Made by a program: the position numbers and the translations under genes. From the NCBI RefSeq assembly GCF_025420585.1, contig NZ_JAOEGB010000012.1:1-64000 (forward strand): a stretch of 64,000 nucleotides of DNA. Reading direction: 5' to 3'. Below are positions 50,280 to 58,662 of this stretch, one piece after another. Every line of letters begins with the position of its first letter. The first letter of the stretch is position 1. The notes beneath the pieces were generated by a model. It was not told the origin of the DNA, made no database searches, and saw only the letters and a list, made by a program, of their open reading frames with translations. The stretch is from Planotetraspora sp. A-T 1434 (GTDB lineage: Bacteria; Actinomycetota; Actinomycetes; Streptosporangiales; Streptosporangiaceae).

Positions 50280-50921
50280 TCATCGCAGGCCAAAGTGTGG
50301 CAGGCATGGCTGCAGGCCGTGAATCTCCACCGGGACCGGATTGGTGAAACTGTCTCGATCGAGGCGCAGGCGCTGCTGAACGGCCCGCTGGCCGCGCACC
50401 TGGTGCACCGACAGGCCGTCGGGCTGGTAGCCGAGCTTGCCGGAGACGGCCAGCGAAGCTGGGTTATCCAGAAAGGCGCTGGACGCCGCCGTCTGCGCAC
50501 CGAGCCCAGCGAAGGCCAAATGCAGTACAGCGGCACGCATCTCGGTGCCAAGACCGTGGCCCTGATGAGCGCGGCCCAGCCACGAGCCGGTATGCACCTC
50601 ACGGGTAACCAGAAAGTCGGAGGCGGATACGTCCTGAGTACCGACAACGCGTCCCTTATGAACGACGACGAAGTTGCAGCACCAATGCTCCGGTCGCCAC
50701 CGCGAGATAACGCCGAGATGAAACCGGACGATGTTGCCTGGTAGCTCGTCTACGGGGGCGTCGGTCCAGGGGATGCCAAAAGGCATCAAATCCGGGTCGT
50801 GGATGCCCTCCAGGGCTCGGTCAGCCAGTTCGTCGAGATCGTCCAGAGTTGGCAGTCGCAGTTCAAGCCGAGGCGTGGTCAATCGCAGGTTAAGCAGGGG
50901 CCAATGGCGCATACTGTCCAT
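50280..50921 (-). CDS. GNAT N-acetyltransferase
   Basis: 213 residues from the ATG at 50921. The start MDSMRHWPLLNLRLTTPRLELRLPTLDDLDEL is typical of RimJ-like GNATs, and WLGRAHQGHGLGTEMRAAVLHLAFAGLGAQTAASSAFLDNPASLAVSGKLGYQ contains the acetyl-CoA and motif-B regions. Substrate unknown. GGGGAAG lies about 9 bp upstream. It lies intact among remnants. Confidence 0.82.
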   Translation of the reverse strand: MDSMRHWPLLNLRLTTPRLELRLPTLDDLDELADRALEGIHDPDLMPFGIPWTDAPVDELPGNIVRFHLGVISRWRPEHWCCNFVVVHKGRVVGTQDVSASDFLVTREVHTGSWLGRAHQGHGLGTEMRAAVLHLAFAGLGAQTAASSAFLDNPASLAVSGKLGYQPDGLSVHQVRGQRAVQQRLRLDRDSFTNPVPVEIHGLQPCLPHFGLR

Positions 50922-51050
50922 TGTTCCGATCTTCCCCGATGCGGTCATTCGAATTACTGGCGTCTGGACGACCTGGCCGTGGCCGGCCATGGCGGTGAGC
51001 CGTCTCGACAACGGAGACGAGCCGCCAACCCCGCACTCAGAACACGCATA

Positions 51051-51097
51051 GCCGGCGCCCGGGGGTCGAACCCTGAACCTATGGATTACAAAGAAGT
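51051..51097 (-). other. tRNA-like 3' fragment (Thr-like), possible old attachment site
   Basis: On the minus strand TTTGTAATCC, then AGGTTCAGGGTTCGACCCC and GGCGCCGGC resemble the anticodon-loop-to-acceptor half of a tRNA with anticodon TGT. The 5' half is missing and the stems carry mismatches, so it is a relic. Such fragments mark sites where integrative elements once inserted. Confidence 0.35.
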
Positions 51098-51270
51098 CGG
51101 CACAGCGACGCACCACGCGACCGATCCCGCTTCACCACACCGTGCCCGAAGCCTGTGCGCGGCTGGCGCCCGGTCAACCCCCCGAAGGCCACCGACAGGG
51201 CGATGGAGGCGGCGCTCGCCAGGGCCCGGAAGCTTCCCGGGTACGCGGGCAGTTGGCTGGACCAGAGCTC

Positions 51271-51633
51271 GCCGGAAGATCGGGCGCGCCTCGTCCTCGG
51301 TCTTTCCGTACGGGGCATGGAAACCGTCCTTGCCGAAGTTCATGGTGCCCAGTGACAGGCGGCTGACCCGGAGCCCCGCGCGGCAGCGCTGCCCGTGGAT
51401 CTGCTCGGCGATCACGACGTCGCCGTTCACGGCCTGATGGACGATCTCAAACTTCACCTGCTCGAAGCTGGCACCCCCTTCCACAGGCGCACGACCGCCT
51501 CGCGGCCGTGGACCTCGTCGCCGTAGCCGTGGAAGACGACGCCGGGGTGGAGGCAGGGGGCGAGCTCGTCGGCGTTCTTGGTGTTGAAGGCCGCCAGGAA
51601 ACGGCGTGCCAGAGTGTCGTTGTCGTGGCTCAT
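51271..51633 (-). pseudogene. Fused remnants: limonene-epoxide-hydrolase/SnoaL-like N-terminus and aldo/keto reductase N-terminus
   Basis: From 51633 a NTF2/SnoaL-like protein starts (MSHDNDTLARRFLAAFN, FHGYGDEVHGREAVVRLWKG). It is frameshifted near 51475 and resumes FEQVKFEIVHQAVNGDVVIAEQIHG. It then runs into LRVSRLSLGTMNFGKDGFHAP (about 51378 down), the N-terminus of an aldo/keto reductase, which is broken after about 36 residues. Two decayed genes are joined with most of both deleted. Confidence 0.65.
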
Positions 51634-51846
51634 GGAGTCGGGATGGAAAAAATTGGACCCGCAAGTACAGAAAACCGCCCTGGAGTCGGCACCGATCGAG
51701 CGGGACGGTGACCGGGCCGGGCTCCAGCCCGCGGCCGAGGCCGTCCGGGAACTGGTGCACCGGCACCTGGAGCACGAGGAGCCACTGCTGTGCGCTCAGC
51801 ACTTGTCGTAGTCTGACGGCTGCCGACGAGAGTTGGAGGAGCACGA

Positions 51847-52782
51847 GTGGATCACCTCGGCACGACCACCTGGTCCACTTCGGACGTCGCACCCCGGGAG
51901 GCCACCGAGTACTGGCGCGATCTCGTGTGCGCGACCTTCGTGCAGGTTCGGGTCGATCCGCTGGGGGCCACCGATCTGACGGGGACCGTGAGCCACTCCC
52001 AAATCGGCCGGATGGGCGTTTCGCGGTTGACCGCCGGTGCACAGAGCGTGCACCGGGACAGGTCAGTCATCGCCAGCGGCGACGACGAGTACCTGCTCGT
52101 CAACATCCAGCTCGACGGGCGCGGTCTGGTGGGCCAGCACGGACGGGATGCCGTCCTCTCGCCTCGTTCGCTGGTGTTCGTCGACAGCAGCCAGCCTTAC
52201 TCGATGAAGTTCACGGACACCTTCGCGCAGCTGGTGATCCGGATTCCGCAGTCACTGGTGCCCAGGCGCGATCTGCGCGCGGCCACGGCGGTGGAGCTGC
52301 CGGGCACCGGGCCGGCCGGGGTGGTCACGACCTTCCTCGCCGGCATCGGCGGGCTCGAACCGTCGCAAGCCCATGAGCTCGTGCCCCACGCACTGGGCCT
52401 CATCGACACTGCTCTCGGCTGGGCGGCTCGCACCACGTCCGGTGAGGACGCCGGTCCTGCCTACGTGAGGGAACGGATCCACCAGTTCCTGCGCCTGCAC
52501 GCCGCGGACCCGGAGCTCGACGCCGACCTTGTGGCGGCGGCGTGCGGGGTCTCCCGGCGCACGCTCTTCCGGGCGCTGACGGGCGGGGAATCGTTCGGCA
52601 GGCAGCTGCGCCGGCTGCGGGTCAGCATGGCCCAGGATCTGCTGCGCGGCAAGCCGTCCTGCCCGCTGGACGTCGTGGCGGGGAAGTGCGGGTTCAAAGG
52701 CGCGGCCCAGTTGCACCGCGCTTTCAAGGCGGTCACGGGCCTCACACCGGGGGAGTACCGCGAGGCTACCTGGCACTCGTAG
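51847..52782 (+). CDS. AraC-family transcriptional regulator
   Basis: 311 residues. N-terminal AraC-binding-like domain (about 20-180), then the C-terminal double helix-turn-helix (about 203-307: DADLVAAACGVSRRTLFRALTGGESFGRQLRRLRV...KCGFKGAAQLHRAFKAVTGLTPGEYR). GTG start with TTGGAGGAG upstream. It probably controls the flavoprotein gene that follows 60 bp later, or the operon around it. Confidence 0.9.
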   Translation: MDHLGTTTWSTSDVAPREATEYWRDLVCATFVQVRVDPLGATDLTGTVSHSQIGRMGVSRLTAGAQSVHRDRSVIASGDDEYLLVNIQLDGRGLVGQHGRDAVLSPRSLVFVDSSQPYSMKFTDTFAQLVIRIPQSLVPRRDLRAATAVELPGTGPAGVVTTFLAGIGGLEPSQAHELVPHALGLIDTALGWAARTTSGEDAGPAYVRERIHQFLRLHAADPELDADLVAAACGVSRRTLFRALTGGESFGRQLRRLRVSMAQDLLRGKPSCPLDVVAGKCGFKGAAQLHRAFKAVTGLTPGEYREATWHS

Positions 52783-52842
52783 TCACACGTCCGGGCACGG
52801 ATCGTCAGATCACCAGGGATGCATCCGGTGATACTCGGGGAC

Positions 52843-53412
52843 ATGTCCGAGAATTCGTCCACTTTCGACGGTCGGCTGCTGATCGGCGCCAGCGGATCGG
52901 CCGCCGTCGCCCTGTTGCCGATGTTCGTTTCCGCGCTGCGCGGCTCCTTCACCGGAACCATCACGGTGCTCATGACCTACACCGCCACGAGGTTCATTCC
53001 GGCGTCGACGGTCGCCTTGTTCGCCGACAAAGTCGTCACCGGTGACGATCCGGCCACCTTTGCAAGGGAGAACCACCAGAGCCTGACGGCGGAGAACGAC
53101 CTGCTGGTTGTGCTTCCGGCGACCGCGAACCTGCTGTCGGCGGCCGCGGCCGGGGCCGCGCCCAACCTGCTGACCGCCGCGATCACAGCAGCACCCGCGC
53201 CCGTGGTGTTCTTCCCGGTGATGTCATCGGAAATGTGGGCGAACCGCGCGGTGCGGCGCAACGTCACGCAGTTGCGTGAGGACGGGCACGTCGTCGTCGA
53301 CCCGGCCATGGCTCCCCGCTACGACGTGGCGGCCGGGGCGTTCGTGGAGAGCCCCGCACCGCCGGCACCGCCGCGATTCGTCGAGCTCGTCCGGGAGCAC
53401 CTCGAGCCGTGA
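52843..53412 (+). CDS. Flavoprotein of the HFCD family
   Basis: About 189 residues from the ATG at 52843 (52819 is an alternative). DGRLLIGASGSAAVALLP is the phosphate-binding opening, VVLPATANLLSAAAAGAAPNLLTAAI the family PxTAN motif, and PVVFFPVMSSEMWANRAVRRNVTQLREDGHVVVDP the C-terminal signature. HFCD proteins are FMN-dependent decarboxylases of thiol peptides or pantothenoyl-cysteine. It is not the full CoaBC, so a specialised decarboxylation or oxidation is likelier. Cotranscription with the AraC gene is plausible. Confidence 0.82.
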   Translation: MSENSSTFDGRLLIGASGSAAVALLPMFVSALRGSFTGTITVLMTYTATRFIPASTVALFADKVVTGDDPATFARENHQSLTAENDLLVVLPATANLLSAAAAGAAPNLLTAAITAAPAPVVFFPVMSSEMWANRAVRRNVTQLREDGHVVVDPAMAPRYDVAAGAFVESPAPPAPPRFVELVREHLEP

Positions 53413-53531
53413 CCGAAGATCGTCGGCGGTCCGAATACGCCTGACGTCCAGCTCGGGTGTATTGAAACGAAATGCACGTGATTTTGTGCTTGTGAGTCCA
53501 TTTCCTGGGGTCTACCGTTCCGTTGGCGTAG

Positions 53532-53699
53532 GACGCCGGCGCCGACGACGTTCTGGTGTCCAGTGGGGGTGGTTTCGCGGACCAGGTGCGGGAGTTGACC
53601 AGCGGCGAGGGCGCGCACGTGGTGTACGACGGCATGGTTAGAAGGGCACTCTTCCCCGCCTGGGACCTGACTTGGCTCACGTTTCAAGATCATCGTTGA
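53532..53699 (+). pseudogene. Fragment of a quinone oxidoreductase / zinc-type dehydrogenase
   Basis: The frame encodes DAGADDVLVSSGGGFADQV, RELTSGEGAHVVYDG and then an unrelated tail to a stop. This is a central slice of the MDR/quinone reductase NAD domain. No start, no catalytic domain; embedded in a 364-bp stretch without intact genes. Confidence 0.6.
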
Positions 53700-53776
53700 G
53701 TGCAAGGCGCTGACCTCGCGGTTTCCAGTCGGGAACGGCGAAAAGTGCGCACTAAGTCGATCACATCTCTACTCTG

Positions 53777-54125
53777 GTGGGCGTGTCTCCGTGCGTGCGG
53801 ACGGTGAAGACGGCCTCAGGCGCCCGGGCGGTGCAGGTCGTCCACTCCTCCCGCCGCGGGTCCGGCCAGATCGAGCACATCGGGTCGGCGCACGACGACA
53901 CCGAGCTGGAGACGCTCAAGGCGGTGGCGCGTCAGCGACTGGCCGCCGGCCAGCACGAGCTGGACTTGGGGCTCGACGACGGGCCGGCGGCGGGCGGGCC
54001 GCTGGAGATCGTCAGCTCGCGGATGGAACGGATCGAAGGGTTCATGGCGGCCCACGATCTGCCGGACGTCACGATCGTGGCCGACGCCGGGATGATCTCC
54101 GAGGCGAACAAGCAGATGGGGACTG
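53777..54125 (+). mobile_element. Truncated IS1634-type (IS4 superfamily) transposase
   Basis: CVRTVKTASGARAVQVVHSS and GQIEHIGSAHDDTELETLK are the N-terminus of the IS1634-group transposase. Near 54030 the reading jumps to RIEGFMAAHDLPDVTIVADAGMISEANKQM, from the RNase-H-like catalytic region, so there is an internal deletion, and the catalytic C-terminus is missing. No inverted repeats were found. Confidence 0.7.
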
Positions 54126-54356
54126 GTTGCAGCCCTCGCGGGGTGATGCGGAGCCGAACACGACTGACGATCCAGGCGGCCCATGAATGCCAGGATGCCT
54201 AATAACCGTTACGCCGCCCTGACTTGCGAAAACGCCACCAAGGTCATTGCACGGATATTGGTGGACCGGCGACACATGATCGCTCGAGGCGGCCTACGGC
54301 TGCAAAGGCCGGAGAAACAGAAGAGGCCCCGTAGGGCCTCTGAGCTGTGGTTCTGC

Positions 54357-54409
54357 TGGTGGCAGGTGCAAGGTTCCAACTTGCGTAGGCTGAGCCGACG
54401 GTTTTACAG
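54357..54409 (-). repeat. Orphan att copy: 3' half of tRNA-Tyr
   Basis: 53 bp equal to the last 53 nt of tRNA-Tyr except one base in the T loop (TTCGAAC read as TTGGAAC). The AGAGGCCC/GGGCCTCT terminator that follows the intact tRNA is also repeated, at 54322-54341. Confidence 0.85.
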
Positions 54410-54479
54410 CGCGTGACCATTCCCGGTTCCTCGATGCTCTTGACCTGCGTCGGAGCCCGCTCGTTCGGCCCTGTCCGGC

Positions 54480-54505
54480 AAGATCATTGCACATATATTG
54501 CACGG
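54480..54505. repeat. Candidate arm-type sites ATTGCRC..ATTGCRC
   Basis: AAGATCATTGCACATATATTGCACGG at 54480-54505 contains two ATTGCAC separated by ATAT. Related copies lie at 54241-54262 and 56093-56117. They flank both att copies, as integrase or excisionase arm sites would. Confidence 0.45.
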
Positions 54506-54785
54506 CTAACGCCCCCTCGACCTCTGCCTCCCACGTTCGCCAACAAGCAGGTTGATCACCGGTGCCACCTCACGATCTGCCCTGAGGCGCATACCGAGAA
54601 TAAGTTTGTGGGTCTACATCAGCGGAGGATCTTGCGATCGAGCCCACGAGAATAAGTCCTCACGGGCCGCCGAAGGAAATCGGGCATCGGCATCAGAAGA
54701 CCTCCGGGCCCTTCTATATTTCACTTGCGGCAATGCCTAGCCTGGTCGCAAGCTCTGATGCAATATGGTCGCTCACACCGGCTTG

Positions 54786-55499
54786 CTAGGGAGTTATAGA
54801 GACCTTGGGGGCCGGCGATTTCTTTGGATCAGTGCCACAACAAGTGACGTTAGGAGTCTCGATGAAGTCGACGAGCCTTGACTCGTCGTGATCTATGGTG
54901 AGAATTTTATCGTTCGCATACAACTTTACCCTGACCCGATACTTCGTACCAACCGAAGGATTATGCAGCCAACAGCGAAACGTAAGGCCGGCCGCCCTAA
55001 ATGTGGCCATCTTCACATCGCAGGTCGATACAAGCAACGATTCCTTTTCCTCATCGTAGGGATACGACGAATCCGAGCTGGCTTCCAACACCTCGGCTGT
55101 AGCCGAGTAGAGGCTATCGCTCATCCCGCGGACGTCAGCCTTTACTATTACAACAATCCCCTTCTCGTCAAACGGAGGCTGCGGGAAGTGGGCGTCGCCA
55201 TTCCTAAGGATGCCGACCTGTTGACCCCCATACCCGGCCTTCCTTGGGAGAAAGTCATTGTAAGTAATGCCTTGCTGAATGGCGATCCGCTCCAGGATTA
55301 CCGACATCTCATCCACAGGACGCGAGTTAGGGTCAACCGCGTACAGAACATCCACCGACGAAGCGGCTACCGCAACGATCGCCGCAATCACTGTCACTAC
55401 GGCTGTTGTAGCGGACCCGAACCTATGCCACCAACTCTCACCCTTGTCGTTCTCCTTGGAGATACTCCTGACAGCAGATGCTTCCGCCGCATCGACCAT
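54786..55499 (-). CDS. Element-encoded single-span membrane protein, unknown function
   Basis: 237 residues from the ATG at 55499 (55595 is an alternative). A short cytosolic start with AEASAVRSISKENDKGESWWHRFG is followed by one helix (about 29-53: TAVVTVIAAIVAVAASSVDVLY) and an extracytoplasmic, mixed beta/alpha part ending GTKYRVRVKLYANDKILTIDHDESRLV...CCGTDPKKS. Base composition is clearly lower in GC than the core genes, and codon choice is less GC-biased. Only intact gene within the tRNA-Tyr element; no family recognised. Confidence 0.6.
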   Translation of the reverse strand: MVDAAEASAVRSISKENDKGESWWHRFGSATTAVVTVIAAIVAVAASSVDVLYAVDPNSRPVDEMSVILERIAIQQGITYNDFLPRKAGYGGQQVGILRNGDAHFPQPPFDEKGIVVIVKADVRGMSDSLYSATAEVLEASSDSSYPYDEEKESLLVSTCDVKMATFRAAGLTFRCWLHNPSVGTKYRVRVKLYANDKILTIDHDESRLVDFIETPNVTCCGTDPKKSPAPKVSITP

Positions 55500-55639
55500 C
55501 TCTAGCCACCCGTCTCGACACAAGCGTCCTGTGTGGCTGAACGAGCCGCTGAGGCAAAAGGTTTCAAGCACGTCTTCTGCGACAATTGTTGCCATGCCGG
55601 AGGTGCATGAGGCATGACATGCATGCCCAAATGAGAAAT

Positions 55640-55940
55640 TTCGGCCGTGTGTCACCTCGCAGTAGGCTCGCCTGCCATTGGCGCGGGCGGTGAGCACGGG
55701 GAGAACTCCTGTGGCCCTCGCCGTTGCTGGTGTAGAGGATCACGGGCCTGGGGTCCGTATAGACGCCGACCAAGCCGGTGATCTCGCACAGCACGCCGGT
55801 ATCTTCGCGGGTTTCTCTCACCGCGGCTTGCGGAGGGACTCGTCAAGGTCGACCGCGCCACCGGGGACGGCCAAGGTGCCGTTGTCGCTACGGCGCGTCA
55901 TGAGATCGGTCTCGTGGGTCACGACGACGTTTAGAAGTCG
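55640..55940 (-). pseudogene. NUDIX hydrolase remnant with frameshifts
   Basis: Frame pieces MTRRSDNGTLAVPGGAVDLDESL, RETREDTGVLCEITGLVGVYTDPRPVILYTSNGE and EFSPC..MAGEPT together match a NUDIX hydrolase. The Nudix box GxxxxxExxxxxREVREETG should join them, but frame changes near 55830 and 55715 break it. The gene is not expressible as one protein. Confidence 0.7.
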
Positions 55941-56173
55941 ATCCGTCGCGCCATGGTCACGACACTACTGATGCAGGCGCCACCCGACCGCTCATGCTGT
56001 CCACGTAGACGCTGGTCGCGTCCCCGCTGGCTCATCCGTAAGCCTGGCGCATACTCTCGGCGGAACAGCCCGCGACCTGCGGAAACGCCGCCAAGATCAT
56101 TGCGCGTATATTGCGCGACCCGCGACAGACGGCCGCTCAGGATGGCGTATGGCTGCACAGGCGGGAAAGCAGA

Positions 56174-56193
56174 AGAGGCCCCGGAGGGCCTCT
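56174..56193 (-). terminator. Terminator of tRNA-Tyr
   Basis: AGAGGCCC CGGA GGGCCTCT: perfect 8-bp stem, 17 bp after the tRNA CCA. A diverged duplicate lies at 54322-54341. Confidence 0.75.
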
Positions 56194-56209
56194 GAGCTGG
56201 GAAAATCCC

Positions 56210-56294
56210 TGGTGGCAGGTGCAAGGTTCGAACTTGCGTAGGCTGAGCCGACGGTTTTACAGACCGCTCCCTTTGGCCACTCGGGCAACCTGCC
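56210..56294 (-). tRNA. tRNA-Tyr (GTA)
   Basis: 85 nt with encoded CCA. Acceptor GGCAGGT/ACCTGCC, anticodon GTA in loop CTGTAAA between CGGT/ACCG, long variable arm (TCGGCTCAGCCTAC region), T-arm CTTGCACC and GCAAGTTCGAAC. A class II tRNA, as expected for Tyr. Its 3' half is duplicated at 54357-54409. Confidence 0.95.
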
Positions 56295-56433
56295 GTGTCT
56301 TCCGCTTACCGCGGCGACAGGTAGAAGAATAGCGGACTTCCACGGTGTCTGTGACACCGGTTTGTCCTGGGACGGCTACGCGGCCGGGAGGCCGTCTCCC
56401 TCGGCTGTCGGACCTACAGGTCATAGTGGAACG

Positions 56434-56910
56434 GTGATCCGATGGGCCGAGGCCGACGACCTGACGGCGCTGGCGAAGATCGAGCTGGCGGCTGACGAGA
56501 TGTTCGCTCCACTGGGCATCGTCTTTCCTCCGGGCACGACCATGATCGAGGAGTGCGGCGATCCCACACGGGTGATCGTCGCGGGCCGGCCACCGGTGGG
56601 GTTCGCTCTGCTTGGGTTCGTCGACGGGGAGGTGCATCTCGAGCAGCTCGCCGTACATCCCGATCACGGCGGCCGGGGCATCGGGACCGGGCTGCTCAAC
56701 GCCGTGTGCGATACGGCGGCCGCGCAAGCGAAGGCGGTCACGCTGACGACGTTTCGCCACGTCCCCTGGAACGCCCCCTGGTATGCGCGCCGCGGCTTCG
56801 CCGTACTGCCTCCTGAGGAGCGGGGGCCGGAACTGGCCGCGCTGGCGGAACATGAGCGGGCTCTCGGCATCGAGTTGGCACCCCGTGTTGTCATGCGCAA
56901 AGACCCCTGA
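56434..56910 (+). CDS. GNAT N-acetyltransferase
   Basis: 158 residues from the GTG at 56434; a TTG 24 codons upstream gives a non-conserved extension. [16 protein letters not shown] opens the fold, [30 protein letters not shown] holds the acetyl-CoA loop, and [15 protein letters not shown] is motif B. Substrate unknown. It lies between tRNA-Tyr and yajQ. Confidence 0.83.
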   Translation: MIRWAEADDLTALAKIELAADEMFAPLGIVFPPGTTMIEECGDPTRVIVAGRPPVGFALLGFVDGEVHLEQLAVHPDHGGRGIGTGLLNAVCDTAAAQAKAVTLTTFRHVPWNAPWYARRGFAVLPPEERGPELAALAEHERALGIELAPRVVMRKDP

Positions 56911-56962
56911 TCACGCGCGGGCCACTAATCTCGGAGTCAACAAGGAGAGGACACGGACACCG

Positions 56963-57454
56963 ATGGCCGACAGCAGTTTTGACGTGGTCAGCAAGATCGA
57001 CCGGCAGGAGGTCGACAACGCCCTGAATCAGACGGTCAAAGAGGTCGGGCACCGCTTCGACTTCAAGGGCACCGGGGCGGCGATCTCCTGGTCGGGCCAG
57101 AACGACATCGAGATCAAGGCGAACAGCGAGGAGCGGACGGAAGCCGTCCTCGACGTTTTCAAGGAGAAGCTGGTCAGGCGCGGCCTCTCGCTGAAGGTCC
57201 TCGACGCGAGTGAGCCGAAGCTGTCCGGCAAGGAATATCGGCTGATGATCTCCCTCAAGGAGGGCATCGACCAGGACAACGCGAAGAAGATCTCCAAGCT
57301 CATCCGCGACGAGGGGCCGAAGGGCGTCAAGGCGCAGATCCAGGGCGACGAGCTCAGGGTCAGCTCCAAGAAGAAGGACGACCTCCAGGAGGTCATCTCC
57401 CTGCTGAAGGGGAAGGACCTCGACATCGCCCTTCAGTTCACGAACTACCGATAA
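56963..57454 (+). CDS. YajQ-family nucleotide-binding protein
   Basis: 163 residues: [34 protein letters not shown] opening, a double ferredoxin-like fold with [31 protein letters not shown] and [31 protein letters not shown]. YajQ proteins bind RNA and, in some bacteria, cyclic di-GMP. ATG at 56963; AAGGAGAGG lies about 15 bp upstream. In streptomycetes a YajQ gene also flanks tRNA-Tyr, from memory. Confidence 0.9.
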   Translation: MADSSFDVVSKIDRQEVDNALNQTVKEVGHRFDFKGTGAAISWSGQNDIEIKANSEERTEAVLDVFKEKLVRRGLSLKVLDASEPKLSGKEYRLMISLKEGIDQDNAKKISKLIRDEGPKGVKAQIQGDELRVSSKKKDDLQEVISLLKGKDLDIALQFTNYR

Positions 57455-57822
57455 CGGGCGGCCCCACCTGCCGTATGGGGCACGCCTGAGGCGCATCCGG
57501 GGCACACGGCCGAGGGCGCCCGCCCTGTGCGCCGGTGCCTCGGGGCCACTTTTTGCCCCCATGCGGCATCTGCCCCGCAGTCAGGGGCATGCGCCCCAGG
57601 CCACAGCCCGCACACCGCCATGGCTGAGCCCGCCATAACCGCCCGAAATGGGCGCGGCTCCGGGACAAGACGCGATGTGACCGATATGTCCGCTGTGTTC
57701 CCTGTTTCATGCGAGACATACGACCGACAAAGATCTTTACTCGCGGAAACAAAAGTCTCTCAATGTGGCTCTAAACTCGCGTACCAAGACGTACGGCTAG
57801 GCACCACATTGAGGAGGCCCGC
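57455..57822. other. Long intergenic region before the amino-acid ABC operon
   Basis: 368 bp with repeated GGGGCA/TGCCCC words (for example around 57478, 57500, 57543, 57555, 57585) and no gene. Near 57703-57718 TGTTTCATGCGAGACA is a degenerate palindrome. The promoter of the downstream operon is expected in the last 100 bp. Confidence 0.5.
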
Positions 57823-58662
57823 GTGGCTCCCTGGTCCACTTATCGGCAAGCAGCCGCCATCGGCGCGACGGCGCTTGCCACGGCGCTCATGGTCTCGGCC
57901 TGCGGTGGGGGGTCCACCGGCACGACGTCGGCCGCCCCGAACGCGGCCGGCGGAGTCCAGCTCGTCAACGCGGGCAAGCTCACGACCTGCACCAACATCC
58001 CTTACGAGCCCTTCCAGTTCAACAAGGACGGCAAGGTCGTCGGCTTCGACGTGGACATCGTCGATCTCGTCGCCAAGAAGCTGGGCGTGACGCAGGACAT
58101 CGTCGATATCGACTTCGCGGCCATCAAGAGCGGCGCGGCGCTCAACGCCCGCAAGTGCGACGTCGCAGCGGCCGGCATGACGATCACCGACGAGCGCAAG
58201 CAGCACATCGACTTCTCCGAGCCCTACTTCAACGCCACCCAGGCGCTCATGACAAAGAAGGGCAGCGGGGTCACCTCGCTCGACGACGTCAAGGCCAAGA
58301 ACCTCAAGCTGGGCGCCCAGGCGTCCACGACCGGTCTCGACTACGTCAAGAGCAAGGGCCTGAGCCCCGTCGAGTTCGCCGACTCGCCGAAGGAGCTGCT
58401 CGGCCTCCAGACCGGCCAGGTGGACGTGATCGTGCAGGACCTTCCGGTCGTGCTGACCTGGCTGAAGAAGCCGGAGATCGGCGCGAAGTTCGAGGAGGCG
58501 GCCAGCCTGGAGACCGGTGAGCAGTACGGAATCGGCATGAAGAAGGGCAACACCGCGCTGGCCAAGGTGATCAATGAGGTGATCACGGCCGCGAAGTCGG
58601 ATGGCGCCTACAACGCCATCTACAAGAAGTGGTTCGGCGTGGAGCCGAGCCCGGCCTCGTGA
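57823..58662 (+). CDS. Polar amino-acid ABC transporter solute-binding lipoprotein
   Basis: 279 residues. Lipobox MVSAC (Cys27) after a signal peptide, then the SBP_bac_3 fold: LTTCTNIPYEPFQFNKDGKVVGFDVDIVDLVAKKLG (about 53-88), CDVAAAGMTITDERKQHIDFSEPYF (about 112-136). Binds a polar amino acid such as glutamine or glutamate; the exact ligand is unclear. GTG start with GAGGAGG. First gene of a three-gene operon. Confidence 0.9.
   Translation: MAPWSTYRQAAAIGATALATALMVSACGGGSTGTTSAAPNAAGGVQLVNAGKLTTCTNIPYEPFQFNKDGKVVGFDVDIVDLVAKKLGVTQDIVDIDFAAIKSGAALNARKCDVAAAGMTITDERKQHIDFSEPYFNATQALMTKKGSGVTSLDDVKAKNLKLGAQASTTGLDYVKSKGLSPVEFADSPKELLGLQTGQVDVIVQDLPVVLTWLKKPEIGAKFEEAASLETGEQYGIGMKKGNTALAKVINEVITAAKSDGAYNAIYKKWFGVEPSPAS

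Larger units (their letters stand above)
54357..56262. mobile_element. Small defective integrative element at tRNA-Tyr
   Basis: A 53-bp stretch ending in the tRNA-Tyr CCA occurs at 56210-56262 inside the intact tRNA and at 54357-54409 as an orphan, 52 of 53 bases identical and in the same orientation. This is the att duplication left by site-specific integration into the tRNA 3' half. Between them lie one AT-richer gene of unknown function and a NUDIX remnant, with no integrase. Flanking sequence (54217-54356 and 56073-56209) is also similar. tRNA-Tyr is the SLP1 integration site in Streptomyces. Confidence 0.75.

Noticed and set aside
51155-51355. Plus-strand open frame with ALARARKLPGYAGSWLDQ
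   Set aside because: Protein-like but short, without start signals, and antisense to the aldo/keto reductase remnant; could be a fragment but family unknown.
54187-54412. Small open frame on + strand overlapping the orphan att copy
   Set aside because: It lies across the tRNA-derived repeat and terminator and has no family; not coding.
57703-57718. parS-like palindrome TGTTTCATGCGAGACA
   Set aside because: Three mismatches to TGTTTCACGTGAAACA and no par genes nearby; a chance match is likely.
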